Positions 11,576 to 23,254 are shown, counted from the first letter of the stretch. The stretch is 64,000 nucleotides of DNA from Callorhinus ursinus (GCF_003265705.1 NW_020312828.1:61134212-61198211); one strand, 5' to 3'. The notes: a model not told the origin generated them from the letters alone. A program made the numbers and translations.

Positions 11576-12769
11576 TTTTTCAAAATGCTGAAGTCATTTG
11601 CCAGGCTTTGGTACTAATTTTTGACAAATTATCATCTCACCTTAGAAAACATTTCCATATTTCAGAAGGCTTTTCCCTTACTTAATGCTTCTCTACTCAA
11701 TATTCATTTGCTTAAACAATGAGCCACTGGATTCTACTAGATTCTCAGTACCATGGTGGATATTGTATGGAAGACAGGGAAAATGAAGAGGATAGCCTTT
11801 ATCTTTAGAGCATCTGGGAGAAGAATGAAATGTATGAGTTATTTACATACCAATATAAAGTAAGGAATATATGAATGAAGATAAAGGAGGTTATTGTACA
11901 CAAAAACAGTCAAGGCAGGCTTCGGTGAGGCGGTGGTGGGGGGTGTTGAATTGGATCCTGGGGTTGGGAGAACTTTGAACAGCTTGAGTGCATGGGGTAG
12001 GATAAGCCAGATAAGATTAATAAAAACAAAGCAAAGGTAAAAGTTAAGTGATATAAACCAAAAACCACCATCTCCAGGGAACCATGAGTGCCTGGTCTAG
12101 AGGCAGACAAAGTTTCACGTCAAGGATGAGGAATAGGTTTCATTTCACTAGCCAATTTGACTTTTTTTTTTTTTTTGGACAGTGTTGAGAAAGATCCTGG
12201 GACTGTACTGATAACTCTGAGGATGCATCTAAGAAGAAAAGAGTGTCATCAGAGAGCAGACTTATCTGTCATGGACAAAAGAAAGGAGAATTGGTTTTTG
12301 CTATCATAGAGTTTACATTATAGAGTAATGATTTACATCATAGAGGAATGGTTCCAGGTAGACCAAGATGGAAGAGAGGAGTCTAGAACTTATCTGGATC
12401 ACTGATAAATGATCCAGGAGTGGCATGATAAATGGGAAAAAAAAAAGGAGAGGAAGATACACAGGGAAGAAGCCAAGGGTGACTCAAGGAATTCTAACCT
12501 TGATGATGGCAAGGAAAATGGCTCATGAAACAGAGATAAGTAGAGGGCAGAAACCATCAATTGCCCTTCGTAATTTGGGGGAAAATCATTAAATTCTTTA
12601 TATCTGCTGTTGTTTCTACAAAAGGAGGAAGCCAAACCAAAGGATTTCTGATGTTTCTTCTAATTCTATGATCTCTAGCACTGTTAACATGTTCAATGTA
12701 AAATCAAGTAATTAAAATGCAAATCTTCTTCTTCCATGGGCCACAATTCCCAAATAGCAGCTTATCCCT
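11576..12769. other. Unique sequence with a T15 run
   Basis: No repeat family recognised. A T15 homopolymer lies at 12162-12176 without an obvious retroelement attached to it. Short minus-strand frames (11910-12110, 12399-12635) have no domain. Confidence 0.4.
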
Positions 12770-13130
12770 GTGTTAGTGTGTTTGAGTTGCTATAACAAAA
12801 TACCACAGACTGGGTCTTATAAACAATAGAAATTTGTTTCTCACAGTTCTGGAGGCTGGGAAGTTCAATATCAAGGGCCAGCATGGTTGTGTTCTGGTGA
12901 GGATTCTCTTCTTGGTCCATAGCGAGTACCTTCTTGCTACATCCTCACTGGGTAGAAGGGTTAGGGATATCTTTGGAGCCTCTCTTATGAGGGCACTAAT
13001 CTCATTAATGAGCACCCCACTGTCATAACCTAACCATCTTCCAAAGGTCCAATCTCCTAATACTATCATTTTTGGGGGTTAGGATTTCAACGTATGAAGT
13101 TTGAGGGGACACAAACATTCAGACCATTGC
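12770..13130 (-). repeat. MaLR-type LTR (MST/MLT1A-like), solo
   Basis: Reverse-complement LTR reading 'gttgctataacaaaatacca', 'aatttgtttctcacagttct', 'ggaggctgggaagttcaata', 'tatgagggcactaatctcat', 'ttttgggggttaggatttca' and 'gggacacaaacattcagacc'. The order and content match the ERVL-MaLR LTR group. No internal retroviral sequence adjoins it, so it is a solo LTR. The 98-codon minus frame inside it is not a gene. Confidence 0.85.
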
Positions 13131-13239
13131 AATTCTCTTTCAGAGAATTTCCTTTTGAGTGATTAAAAAGATCTTGAATATTGAATGCATAAATTTAATT
13201 AGCTTTAGTAGTGAATATTGGGGAAAAAACGTGTACTAG

Positions 13240-13850
13240 AAGGAAAATCGCTAAATGAGATAGATACATAAAGTGTGATCTATTTGGATGATGGAATACC
13301 ATACATTAATTAAAAGGAAAGAATTATAGCTGTGCATTACTCTGGATAAATCATAAAAATATCTTGTTGAGTAAATAAAAGTAAATTGCAGAACAATATG
13401 TATAGTATGATCTTATTTAAATAATAAAGAAAAACCTACAAGCAATACTCTATGTTGTTCTATGAAAAGTACACACAAACATGGTTATGTATATATTCAA
13501 GGGCATGGATACTCAACACATAAGAGTAGTTAATTCTGAGGACAAGGGGGCGCCTGGGTGGCTCAGTTGGTTAAGTGACTGCCTTCAGCTCAGGTCATGA
13601 TCCTGGAGTCCCAGGATCGAGTCCCGCATCAGGCTTCCTGCTCGGCGGGGAGTCTGCTTCTCCCTCTGAACTTCTTCCCTCTCGTGCTCTCTATCTCTCA
13701 TTCTCTCTCTCAAATAAATGAATAAAATCTTAAAAAAAAAAAAAAATTCTGAGGACAAGGGTAAAGAACTAAAATTAGTATTGTATGGACTTTGTAATCT
13801 AATGTTTAAAAAGATAATAAATGCATGTATTACTTGGGTAATTTTAAAAA
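13240..13850 (+). mobile_element. Old L1 (L1M-type) 3' end, split by a SINE
   Basis: Old L1 3' landmarks: 'gatggaataccatacattaa', 'cagaacaatatgtatagtat', then after the SINE 'atggactttgtaatctaatg'. The CAN-SINE at 13549-13746 with its duplication separates the two parts. Confidence 0.65.
13549..13746 (+). mobile_element. CAN-SINE (tRNA-derived), 15-bp TSD
   Basis: Complete carnivore SINE: a tRNA-related head starting ggcgcctgggtggctcag, then 'gcctgctcggcggggagtct'-like body, a CT-rich region and an AATAAA-containing poly(A) tail. Perfect target-site duplication ttctgaggacaaggg at 13534-13548 and 13747-13761. Inserted into an old L1. Confidence 0.98.
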
Positions 13851-14984
13851 TTAGAAGAAGGAAGAATCAACTAGGAAAGCAAACATAACACAAAGAATAT
13901 AACAGGAGAGTAAGAACCAGAAAACTAAAACTTCAAGTGTGACTCTGTCAATAACTAACTGTTTAGTTATTCTGTCAATAACTAACTAGTTATTGACTGA
14001 AGTATAACTCACTTATTTTCTCTGAGTACCACTTTCCCCCTCAACTAAAGCATAAGGGCATTAACCAAGAGGATCACAAAAGTTCTAAGACGTTGAGATG
14101 TTTTTGAATTGTTGATATTTCATAGGACAGTGAGCAAATAACCAATGATATTTAGCACAAATGTCAGAACTTCTACGGGTGAAAAGGCATAGTGACCTAA
14201 CCTGCCAGGATACTTCTTTACTGCTTAGTGACTTGGAAAGGTTAAGCTCCTTGGGTAACACATTTGGTCAGAATTCTATAGGGGAGCTGCCTACCCAGTT
14301 TTCCCACTCAGGACAAATGTATCTGGTCTGTAATCTGTATGGTCTAACTACTCCAGATATCTAAATGGAGTAACACCCAATGTGTGCAGGGGGTGTTAAC
14401 TTGGGATATGCACAAAGATGACAAAAGGATTTGTTGAGAATGACTAAATGTATACTCTGGAATGAGAATATCTACAGTTTAATCTATGATACACACTGGA
14501 TTCTGGCAATAGTTTGATTTCTCCTCTGCAGGAGTTGGTAATAACTCTTCACCACAGTGGGTAAGGAAAGAGCCTGCAGGCTGGTCTTATCTGGAGCCTC
14601 CTTTCTATGTTCCACCTTGTTCTCCTATCACAAGGTCTGCTCTGGGATGCCCACTTCCTGGTGTAGGAGCTCTTTGCCAAGTCTGAGTCTTTACATAAGA
14701 ATTTTGCTGGATTTGAACACTTGCTGGTCCATGCACCTTTGCAGGGCAGTCTCTGACTTGAATATGCTATGCTTATACTATCTTTGCAGGAATACAGATT
14801 TTTTGGTGAATCCATGCTATTTCACTGCCCATGGGAAGAGTTTTAAAGTCATCTGGGTACTTTTTTTTTTTTCCTATTTGGAATCCAAATGTAAATCTAT
14901 CCCTCCTTTGCACAATGTGATGTCACTTCCTGTGTGTAGCAGGAATTGTTTCCATCCTTCCCTTTTTCCCTTCAGTAATAAAAT
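13851..14984. other. Unassigned sequence with a 146-codon open frame
   Basis: The plus frame 14557-14997 (146 codons) is among the longest in the window. Its protein is rich in Leu, Ser and Cys, shows no domain and overlaps an antisense frame of 88 codons. No splice sites or start context single it out, so I treat it as chance. Confidence 0.35.
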
Positions 14985-15425
14985 CCTCAAATGTTAGTTG
15001 GGCACATGACCACCCAAAATAAATATTGCACTGGCTGTCCTCCCTTGCAACTAAATGTGGCATGTGACTAATTTTGAACCAATAGGATGTGAGTGTTAGT
15101 GACATGTGCAATTTCCAAGCTGTGGCTCTAAAGAGAAAGTGTGTGCCCTTCACTTTCCATTTCTTCATCCCAGTAACTAAAATATGATGACGAATCTCCT
15201 TTATCCATGTGAAAGGAAGCAATACCTAGCAATGGCAAAAGAACAAGAGACAGATCTGCATTACTAATCCATGGAACAGCCATATCAGCACTGGAATGAT
15301 TCTTTTTAGACTTAGGTAAACCAGAAATCAAGTTCTATCTTATTTAAGCCACAGTTATTTTGAGTCTCATCAGAGCTACAAAGCAATGTATTAATGAATA
15401 CAGAAACTGTAACACAACTGAACTT
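14985..15425 (+). repeat. Probable ERVL/MaLR-class LTR
   Basis: Words typical of an old mammalian LTR appear in order: 'accaataggatgtgagtgtt', 'gtgacatgtgcaatttccaa', 'ttcttcatcccagtaact', 'ttatttaagccacagttatt' and a terminal 'atgtattaatgaatacag'. The last is an LTR-like end. Family name uncertain. Confidence 0.45.
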
Positions 15426-15539
15426 TGGCTTAATGGTTAGGCAGTGGGTAGCAAAAGATATAAAAATTTAAGGCTGGAAATCTAATAGCGAAACATTTGG
15501 TAAAAATTCTTCAGGTCAAGTCCTTCTCACATCAAATCA

Positions 15540-15785
15540 CTTTGACTTCTTTGGTCTCCATCATCTACATTTGAAAACTGTTGTGATTACATTGGGCCCA
15601 CTCAGAGAATCTAGGATAATTTTCCTCTCTCAGAGTCAGATTATTAAACCTAATTCCATCTGCTACCTTAATTCCCCTTTGCTGTGGGAGGGAACATATT
15701 CACAGCTTTCTGGGACTAGGATACAGACATCTTTGAGGGGTTATTGTTTGGTCTACCACAATGTCTCCTCTGATAACTTGAAAAT
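15540..15785 (-). repeat. MLT1-like LTR fragment, antisense
   Basis: The part 'gtgattacattgggcccact', 'aatctaggataattttcctc', 'taattccatctgctacctta', 'gggaacatattcacagcttt', 'ctgggactaggatacagaca' and a 'gttattgtttggtctaccac' end is the reverse complement of the 5' half of an MLT1-type LTR. It parallels the copy at 19430-20122. Confidence 0.7.
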
Positions 15786-16200
15786 CAAAAACCTAACCGA
15801 GCTTACTATAGGAAGATGTTGAAATTTTTCAGAATACCGGTGCATGTTGACTACTTCTTGCCATTTTCCACAAAGCCATACAAGAGTAAACTGAGCTATA
15901 GGAAGAGTCAGCCTACTTGAAGGTAGAGATTGACAGAAATTCAGCTCTCTAGGAAGATGCTTTATTTTTGTTTTCCTTTTTTATTGGCCTGGGGCAGGGT
16001 CCAGATATTTGGATTGTCACAGGGTTGGAAAAGTAATAGCTTCTGTACTACAGTGATACTTAAGAAGCAGCCTTAGCATGAGATGAGCCTGTAGCCCAAG
16101 ATTTTCTAGAGCTTGGTAAGTGGATCCATCCATCCAGATGATGGAAGGGAGGGACATACACAGTGACACAAACTGGAGTAAGGATATTTCCTTCCTACCC
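15786..16200. other. Unique sequence, no recognised feature
   Basis: Nothing recognised. Confidence 0.4.
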
Positions 16201-16212
16201 AGGTCTATTTTT

Positions 16213-16402
16213 TTCTTTAAGATTTTTATTTATTTGACAGAGAGCGAGCATAAGCAGGGGGAGCGGCAGGCAGAGGGAGAGGGAGAAACAGGCTCCCTGC
16301 TGAACAGGAGCCCGATGTAGGACTCAATCCCAGGACCCCGGGATCATGACCTGAGCTGAAGGCAGCTGCTTAACCAACTGAGCCACCCAGGTGCCCCTGC
16401 TG
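16213..16402 (-). mobile_element. CAN-SINE, antisense, 11-bp TSD
   Basis: Reads tail first: T-rich tract, 'aagatttttatttatttgac', GA-rich body, 'caggaccccgggatcatgac', then the head complement 'ctgagccacccaggtgcccc'. Duplication ggtctattttt at 16202-16212 and 16403-16413. Confidence 0.96.
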
Positions 16403-16413
16403 GGTCTATTTTT

Positions 16414-16808
16414 AATGACCTCAGATACCTTGCAGGAAAAGATCAGTGTGGAGGTGAGTAGAACACAGAAAATAAAACATTTTGAAATTTTCATGCTTAG
16501 GAAGTGTTATGTGAGACCATTGGCTATTGCCACTGTCTCATGGAATTGACCAGAAATTGACTAGATTTTTCAGGGGATCACATTACCAAAGGAATGGAAA
16601 CTTGGCTGGCCAAAGCCTGAAATTGTTGTACACTAAACACCCGTAAATCTTTGAGCCTGCCCGACAGAATGTGGTTTGATGACTGAGAATAATAACCTTT
16701 CCAGTATCCACTTTGAATGTACTGAAAGAGGACAATGGACAAAGCAAAATTCCCAGAAGAAAAGCCAGGGTTTAAGGGAGGAGGGAGTGGGATGAAGGAG
16801 AAGCAAGT
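16414..16808. other. Unique sequence, no recognised feature
   Basis: Nothing recognised between the SINE and the DNA transposon to its right. Confidence 0.4.
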
Positions 16809-17168
16809 CAGGCACTAGCCTCAGGTGCAAAACTTAAGGGGCTGCAAAAAAGTCAGTCATGAAGATAAATGATATTTTCATGAAATACTCTGAACAATCA
16901 AAATTAGTGCAAAAGTCCTTGATGAATAAAATATCAAAAATTTTAATGATGACAGGATCAGTAACAGTGTCATAGGAAGCCGTATTGGAGCCTGAGGCAA
17001 AAGGAAAAATCAGTAATATTGATCCTGCCTTTATTAAAAATTGATATTTTGTTCATCATGGATCTTTTGCATTCATTTTGTTTAAAATATTTCATTAAAA
17101 TATTGTTCTCTTAATTATTGAATTGTTTTTTGTGCCCCTTTAAATTTTGTGCCTGAAGCAAATGCCTG
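16809..17168. mobile_element. DNA transposon remnant with ~40-bp terminal inverted repeats
   Basis: The left end (from 16809: caggcactagcctcaggtgc, then aaaacttaaggggc) and the right end (to 17168: 'tgtgcccctttaaattttgt', 'gcctgaagcaaatgcctg') are inverted repeats of each other over about 40 bp with a few mismatches. The interior is about 280 bp, AT-rich and non-coding. This is the form of a non-autonomous DNA transposon, probably hAT class. No target-site duplication is readable. Confidence 0.75.
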
Positions 17169-17309
17169 ACTCTCCTACCCCACCTCACTCTAATCTGGGC
17201 CACGGGGAGACACAGAGGACATTAATCCAGAAAGTTCTGCCCAGCGAGCAGAACCAGGAATGCCAGATGAATTAATGAAAGAATTTACTGTACTGCCAAA
17301 GAAAAGAAT

Positions 17310-17725
17310 TACAGACCAAATTGTGTCCCCCCAAAATTCACGTGTTGAAGGTTCTAACCCCCAGTACCTCAGAGTGTGGCTGTATTTGGTGATATGGCTT
17401 TTAAAAGGTTATTTAAAAGCCTCATTTTCAATGGGTGGTCCCTAATCCAATCTGACTGGTATCCTTATATGCAGAAGAAATCTGCACTTGCAGAAGAGAC
17501 CCTAGGGTTGCATGACAGAGGAAAGGTCATGTGAGGACACAGAGAGAAGGCAGCCATGTGCAAGACAAGGAGAGAGGACTCAGAAAACAAAACAAAACAA
17601 AAACAAATCTAGACACCTTGATCTTGGACTTCCAGCCTCCAGAACTGTGAGAAAATAAATTCTGTTGTTTAAGGCACCTAGTCTGTAATATTTTGCTATG
17701 GCAGCTCTAGCAAACTAATATAGGA
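17310..17725 (+). repeat. MaLR-type LTR (MST/MLT1A-like), solo
   Basis: Forward copy of the same LTR group as 12770-13130: 'attgtgtccccccaaaattc', 'acgtgttgaaggttctaacc', 'catgtgaggacacagagaga', 'ccttgatcttggacttccag', 'cctccagaactgtgagaaaa' with AATAAA, and an end at 'gcaaactaatatag'. A short (AAAAC)n expansion at 17586-17607 interrupts it. No internal ERV sequence adjoins. Confidence 0.88.
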
Positions 17726-18627
17726 GTCTTTGATATTCCTTTACAGCAATATTTGATCATTGTTATAAAGTAAGTGCTATATTGTTCTGATCCCTCCTTT
17801 TTCTAAACAGGAGGTTTTGAGGGATTTTATGTTTGCTTTCATTGCTGCTATACAACTCCTAACCTGCTGTTTTACATTGTTGAGGGGGTCAAATTGCTGG
17901 TCTTTTAGGCTATGGTACACTGAGCCACAAGAAGCCACACCTCGTCACAGTGGAAAAGACTATGCATCACCTGCAGTATTGGGCTTTGAATTGATAAATG
18001 ACTGGGGTGTGACCCTCGAGGAAGGGTGGGAGTGTCTTCTTGGAGCAAGAAGAAGGATGCATACAAATATTTGGGTGGCCACAGGAACAGACAGGGATCA
18101 GAATGACTATTGCCTCCAATATCTACTTTCTCCTTCATCCTTCAGTAACAGAACTCTGAAATCTCAGCTACACGCATGGCCATCCAGGTGAAACATCCTC
18201 TTACCAATAAATGGGACCAGACACTTAATTCTGAGCAGTGGGACTGGATCAGAAGAAATGTGTACCACTGCAAGATCACATTCTAAAAGGAAGTGCTACA
18301 TCCTCCCTATCTCTTTCCTCATCGGGCTTTTCCAAGTGTCGACATCATGCTGAGCCATGTTCACCTGTGCACATAAAGGCTATGTGCACCACTCTAAAGA
18401 AACCACAGTTGTCTCTGTTGCTCAGTTTGCCCTGGTAAGTATAGACAAGAACTCATGGTCAGGAAACTCATGGCTATCTCCCCAAACCTGCGACAGTAGA
18501 AGCTTGACTGTACTGTTCTCTGGGCTTTTAATTTGGGCAATTTGAATAGTTCAAATGATGTTGAATAAGAAGGGATTAAACAATTTGGGAGATTGGCTAG
18601 GACATCAGTTCCATTACTGTAAAACTC
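17726..18627. other. Unassigned sequence with a 124-codon open frame
   Basis: The frame 17817-18191 (plus) has no recognisable domain and is matched by a 77-codon antisense frame. The mixed composition could be a very old LTR or retroposon, but I cannot place it. Confidence 0.35.
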
Positions 18628-18642
18628 CAAATAATAATAGGA

Positions 18643-18856
18643 ATCATGAGAAACTATGGACTCTGAGAAAAACTGAGAGTTCTAGAGGGGGGGGGGATGG
18701 GGCAATGGGTTAGCCCAGTGATGGGTGCTCTCCATGGAGCACTGGGTGTTATACGCAAACAATGAATCCTGGAACACTACATCAAAAACTAATAATGTAA
18801 TGTATGGTGATTAACATAACATAATGTTTTAAAATGCAAAAAAAAAACAGTAAAAA
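18643..18856 (+). mobile_element. L1 3'UTR fragment
   Basis: Carnivore L1 3'UTR: 'actatggactctgagaaaaa', a G10 run near 18686, 'gagcactgggtgttatacgc', 'aacactacatcaaaaactaa', 'gtatggtgattaacataaca' and an A-rich tail. An A/T-rich duplication (aaataataata-like) flanks it near 18628-18641 and 18857-18869. Confidence 0.9.
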
Positions 18857-19429
18857 AATAATAATAATGGTCTCAATAAAATTAAAACTGTCCTTCCTTC
18901 TCACATAACATTTCAAGTGTAAGCAGTTGGGGTTGATATGGTGGTACCACAATGCCTATGACTGAAGTCTTTGCTATTTTGCAGCCTTGCCATCCCGAAT
19001 TTAGAGCTGTAGGCTTGGCCGACCTTTCCCGAGCGTCAGACTCATTTGTCCAGTTGCCTAATCAACATCTCCACGTGGATATCTGAAAGGGATCTCAAAC
19101 TCAAATTTCTGAAACAGAACTCTTGCTTTTCTCCCCTAAACTGCATCTCTCCCTACTCTTTTTCATGTCGGTAAATGGCAGCCACTGCTCACCCAGTTGT
19201 TCAGACTCAATGACTCCAACCATAATCCTGGGAATTACTCAGGACAACTTCTGTCGGTTTGGAAATATACACCCAAGTCTGCTGACCTCCTACCACCTCC
19301 ACTACTGCCACTCCTGTCTAAGCCACCATGGCCCTCAGACTCCACAATCACAATGCAACCTACACAGACTCCCTACTGCCACTCTTAGATCACACAGTTC
19401 GTCCCCCGCGCAGAAGCCAGACTGTATTC

Positions 19430-20122
19430 ACACTCTGTTGTTGAGGTAACAAACTGCCACAAACTCAGTGGCTTAAACAATAAAAATTTATTCTATTACT
19501 CTTCTGTGGGTCAGAAGCCCAACAGGAGTCTCACTACACTAAAACCAAGGTGTTGTTCAGCTACACTCCTTTTCGGAGGCTCTGGTGGAGAATCCATTTC
19601 CTTCCCTTTTGCTTCTGGAGGCTGCCCACACTCTGGGGCTTGTGATCACATTCTGCCACCTTGAAAGCCAAGAAAGGTGGAGTGTATCCTTCTCACATAG
19701 TGTCTCCTACCTTCTTCCACTTTTTTTAAAAGATTTTTATTTATTTATTTGTTGGGGGCAGGGGGAGAGAGCACAAGCAGAGGGAGCAGCAGACAGAGGG
19801 AGAAGCAGGCTCCCCGCTGGGCAAGGAGCCTGATGCAGGACCTGATCCCAGGACCCTTGGATCATGACCTGAGCTGAAGGCAGATGCTTCACCACCTGAG
19901 CCACCCAGGCGTCCCACCTTCTTCCACTTTCAAGGACGTTTGTGATTACACTAGGACAACCTGGATAAACCAAAGTAGCCTCCCTATTTTGATTGGCTGA
20001 TTAGTAACCTTAATTCCATCTGCCACTTAAGTTTCTCTGTGTTGTGTAAAGTAACACATTCACAGGTTCCAGGGATTAAAATAAGGACATTTTGGAAGGG
20101 CCACTACTCTGCCTACCACATA
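19430..20122 (-). repeat. MLT1-like LTR, antisense, carrying a SINE
   Basis: Landmarks: 'caaactcagtggcttaaaca', 'ataaaaatttattctattac', 'gagaatccatttccttccct', then after the SINE 'gtgattacactaggacaacc', 'cattcacaggttccagggat' and 'ctactctgcctaccacataa'. It interrupts an L2 and is itself interrupted by the CAN-SINE at 19724-19915. Confidence 0.82.
19724..19915 (-). mobile_element. CAN-SINE, antisense, 15-bp TSD
   Basis: Tail-first carnivore SINE with 'aaaagatttttatttattta', GA-rich body, 'aggctccccgctgggcaagg' and head complement 'gagccacccaggcgtccc'. Perfect duplication accttcttccacttt at 19709-19723 and 19916-19930. Sits inside the MLT1-like LTR. Confidence 0.98.
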
Positions 20123-20148
20123 ATGTAATCTTTAAACATGTAAATCAG

Positions 20149-20326
20149 GGGCGCCTGAGTGGCTCAGATGGTTAAGCATCTGCCTTCGGCTCAGGTCATG
20201 ATCCCAGGGTCCTGGGATCGAGTCCCGCATCAGGCTCCCTGCTCCTTGGGAGCCTGCTTCTCCCTCTGCCTCTATCTCTCTGTCTCTCATGAATAAATAA
20301 ATAAAATCTTAAAAAAAATAAAAAAT
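20149..20326 (+). mobile_element. CAN-SINE, 15-bp TSD
   Basis: Head ggcgcctgagtggctcag, body 'catgatcccagggtcctggg', CT-rich part, AATAAA tail. Perfect duplication aaacatgtaaatcag at 20134-20148 and 20327-20341. Sits inside L2. Confidence 0.98.
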
Positions 20327-20900
20327 AAACATGTAAATCAGATTTCATTTCCCCCTTCTTATGTCCTCCATTGCTTTCTTATTCACACTTACAAAATCCA
20401 AAACCCTTACCTCAGCAAACATCCTCCTTGTGAGCTGCCCATTTCTAGATTTATTCTATCCCCCATAACCCTCTCCCACAAAACTCTATGCAGTCTCACC
20501 AATCTTTCTGCTGTCCCAGGAATGCCAAGTGTGTTCCCACCTCAGAGCCTCTGCATGTTCTTTTTCTGCAAGGAACCTCTTCTCTTTATATCTACATGGT
20601 CCCCTCTCTCACTTTGTTCATGACTCTACTCAAAAGGCACTTACTCAGAAAAGCCATCTGTGACCATTATCTGTCACTGTCACCATAATATCTGGTACCA
20701 GACATTATAGTACCAACATACCAGCCTTGCTCTGAGTTACTGTTATTCATTGCTGACATTATTTGATATACTTATTTGTTCATTTCCACTAGAATGTGAG
20801 CTCCACGAGGATAGGGGATTTGTCTTATTCTCTGCTTCATCTGTAGCACATAATAGGTGTCCAACAGATTTTTGGCAAACAACTGAATGAGTGGTCGAAT

Positions 20901-21657
20901 ATAAGGATAAAGTAGCTGATATACTTGATATTTCTACCCAGTCTCAAACATCAAAATAACTCAACCACTGTCTTGCAAGAGATGAACCATTTAGATTCAG
21001 AACAACCCAGGCAGAATTCTACACTTAAGCCTCACTCAGTCCTATTTGCAATGCAATTGAAAGCAAGGGATTTGTTCCATTTCCTTCCTTGTGTGTCTTG
21101 ATTTTCAAATGAGGTGTTTAATTCCAGCCAGCATGCTAAGCATGTGCAGACTCTGTGTTGAGCCTCCCATTCTACCTTGGGGATTCTCGCACAAAATAGG
21201 ACAGAGTTGCTAATCCACTCTCTACAGATGCTGCAGCCGCACCTTGCAGAATGTCAAAAAGGAGGGACAGATACGCTGTGCCCAGCAGCCCCCAAAGTTG
21301 TTCCACGGGATTCTGGACTAATGGCTTTTAGAAGAGTCATTATTGATCAAGTAAAGTTTCCAACTCAAGGAAACGATGGCTTAAAGAAAACACATTGTTT
21401 CATAACAATGGCTTGAACTGATTTGCTCTTAACAATCTGAACCTAATCATATCAATTCAAAAAAGATGTGTATGGAGAATCTGCCATGAGCCAGGGCCTA
21501 TGGGTCTATGCCAGGGACCACAGCATTCAAGAGCCAAGGAAATGCTGTCTGTATTCTCTGAACTCTCTCACTCATTGTAGTGAAATAATGATTTACACTC
21601 AAGTCCGTTGATGTAGAAAGAAGAAAATGGTCCTGTCTTTGGAAGGCTATTTAAAAT
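20901..21657. other. Unique sequence, no recognised feature
   Basis: No repeat recognised. The 79-codon frame at 21177-21416 has no domain. Confidence 0.4.
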
Positions 21658-21667
21658 ATTATGGGTT

Positions 21668-21865
21668 GGGGCACCTCGGTGGCTCAGTCAGTTAAGCATC
21701 TGCCTTTGGCTCAGGTCATATCCAAGGGTCCACACTGGACTCTCTGCTCAGCAGGGAGTCTGCTTCTCCGTCTCCCTCTGCACCCCTAAGCTTGTGCTTG
21801 CTCTCTTGCTCTCTGTCTTGCTCTATCTCAAATAAATAAATAAAATTAAAAAAAAATAAAATAAA
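21668..21865 (+). mobile_element. CAN-SINE, 10-bp TSD
   Basis: Head ggggcacctcggtggctcag, a shorter body lacking part of the 'cccagggtcctgggatc' region, CT-rich part and AATAAA tail. Duplication attatgggtt at 21658-21667 and 21866-21875. Confidence 0.95.
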
Positions 21866-21875
21866 ATTATGGGTT

Positions 21876-22661
21876 ATATTTGACCTTTGCTGCAGAAAAA
21901 TAGCCATTATCAGGAACTACTTTATATTCTTTTGTACCATAATTATGGAATACAGTCAAATTCCCTAATCATGTGAGCAACAAAGGATAGAGTGGCAAAA
22001 ATGGAATAAAACAGCTTCCCATCCATACTAGTTTCAGACTTTGTACTCTGTCACTTGGATCTTGAGTTAATGTATCTGAAACCCACCTCTTATTCCAATT
22101 TGATCTCTTCTTCTCTGATATCTGCTTTTCCAATCCTTAATGCCCCCTTCTACTCTGGACCACTTTTAGATTTCTGGTCACTTATTTCAAATGGTGAAGA
22201 CAAGCAGATTCCTAAACCACTCAGTTGCTAGACCACAGACAAAACTTCTGCCTGACTTTCAACCTAAATCCTGCCTAGAGTACCATGCTATATTGCTGCA
22301 AGAATCATGGAATGACAGTCATAGAGACAGTGAAGTAGAATAGGGCACATTTGGAGACTGACCTGGCTTTGGATTCCTTCTGCTTGACAGCTTCACATTT
22401 TCTGAATAACTGAAATTTGAACTCTGAGGATAGGAATGATTTTGTTTAGATCTCTAAAAGAAATCATATGCAAGTACACATGGTAGGAACTTCATTTCAT
22501 TATATCGAATATAATTAAGATACTCTGAAAGATAACTGAACAAATGGCTAAAGTAATTGGTTTACTTTCACTCTGAAAACCTATTTGTGAGCCTTCTACA
22601 CAGGTCCCAAATCAAGAAAAAATATTTGGCATATGTATTAGGTATAGGCATAGACAGGCAT
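21876..22661. other. Unique sequence, no recognised feature
   Basis: Nothing recognised. Confidence 0.4.
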
Positions 22662-22740
22662 GAATAGGTAGGTAGGTAGGTAAGTGGGTAAATAAGTAGA
22701 CAGATGATAGATAATTCACAGATGATAGATAGATAGATAA
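22662..22740. repeat. Compound tetranucleotide repeat (TAGG)n/(GATA)n
   Basis: Tandem TAGG units (about 22662-22682) degrade into TAAG/TAGA units and are followed by GATA units to 22740. The two arrays are linked by an imperfect middle. Confidence 0.9.
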
Positions 22741-23254
22741 AATAGAAACTGAGCTCCCACAGGAAGTCTAGAAGAAGCCATGAATATCAGCCAAGAGGAC
22801 CAATATCCAGTCTACCTAAATGAATCCTCAGCTTGGCCTGTCTGAAAAAAGTGAGATAGTGAAACACTAAGATCTTTTAAAGGCAGGTCTACTCCCCTAC
22901 ATTGTTTTTGGCAATAAAAACACCAAGCTTCCTGAGATTAGTAAGAGAGCAAAACAATGGCCTGAAGTTCAAGGTCACTAAAAAGATGGTAAGTTAGAAT
23001 TAATCCCGTTAGTGCTTTGCTCAGGAACTTCCAAGTGGATGTACATACACTGGTAACAGTGTCAAGATTTGCTCTTTTAAATAGCATTGCTTAACAGTAT
23101 CTAAGCCCATTTCAATTAATAATTAGCTTATTTTTCTCTTTTAACCATTTGCATCTCTATCTCTTTCTTCCCAGAGAAGGGAGAGTGGGGGCCCTAAAGC
23201 AAATGTGTTTTATATCTTTTGTGTTTGGAGAAGGTGGAGAGGGGCAGAGGGAAC
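22741..23254. other. Unique sequence, no recognised feature
   Basis: Nothing recognised. Confidence 0.4.

Larger units (their letters stand above)
18965..20900 (+). repeat. L2 LINE 3' region, split by later insertions
   Basis: L2 reads in three pieces: 18965-19430 ('gatctcaaactcaaatttct', 'taatcctgggaattactcag'), 20123-20148 resuming with 'aatctttaaacatgtaaatc', and 20342-20900 ('tgccaagtgtgttcccacct', 'agaatgtgagctccacgagg', 'aataggtgtccaacagattt'). An MLT1-like LTR and a CAN-SINE fill the gaps. The 108-codon frame at 19123-19449 falls in L2 and is not a gene. Confidence 0.85.

Noticed and set aside
13549..13620. tRNA-like sequence
   Set aside because: It is the tRNA-derived head of a CAN-SINE, not a functional tRNA gene; all tRNA-like segments here have SINE tails and target duplications.
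14557..14997. 146-codon plus-strand frame
   Set aside because: No domain, Leu/Ser/Cys-rich, overlapped by an antisense frame, no splice or start context; best explained as chance.
17817..18191. 124-codon plus-strand frame
   Set aside because: No domain and matched by an antisense frame; may be an old retroposon, but nothing supports a gene.
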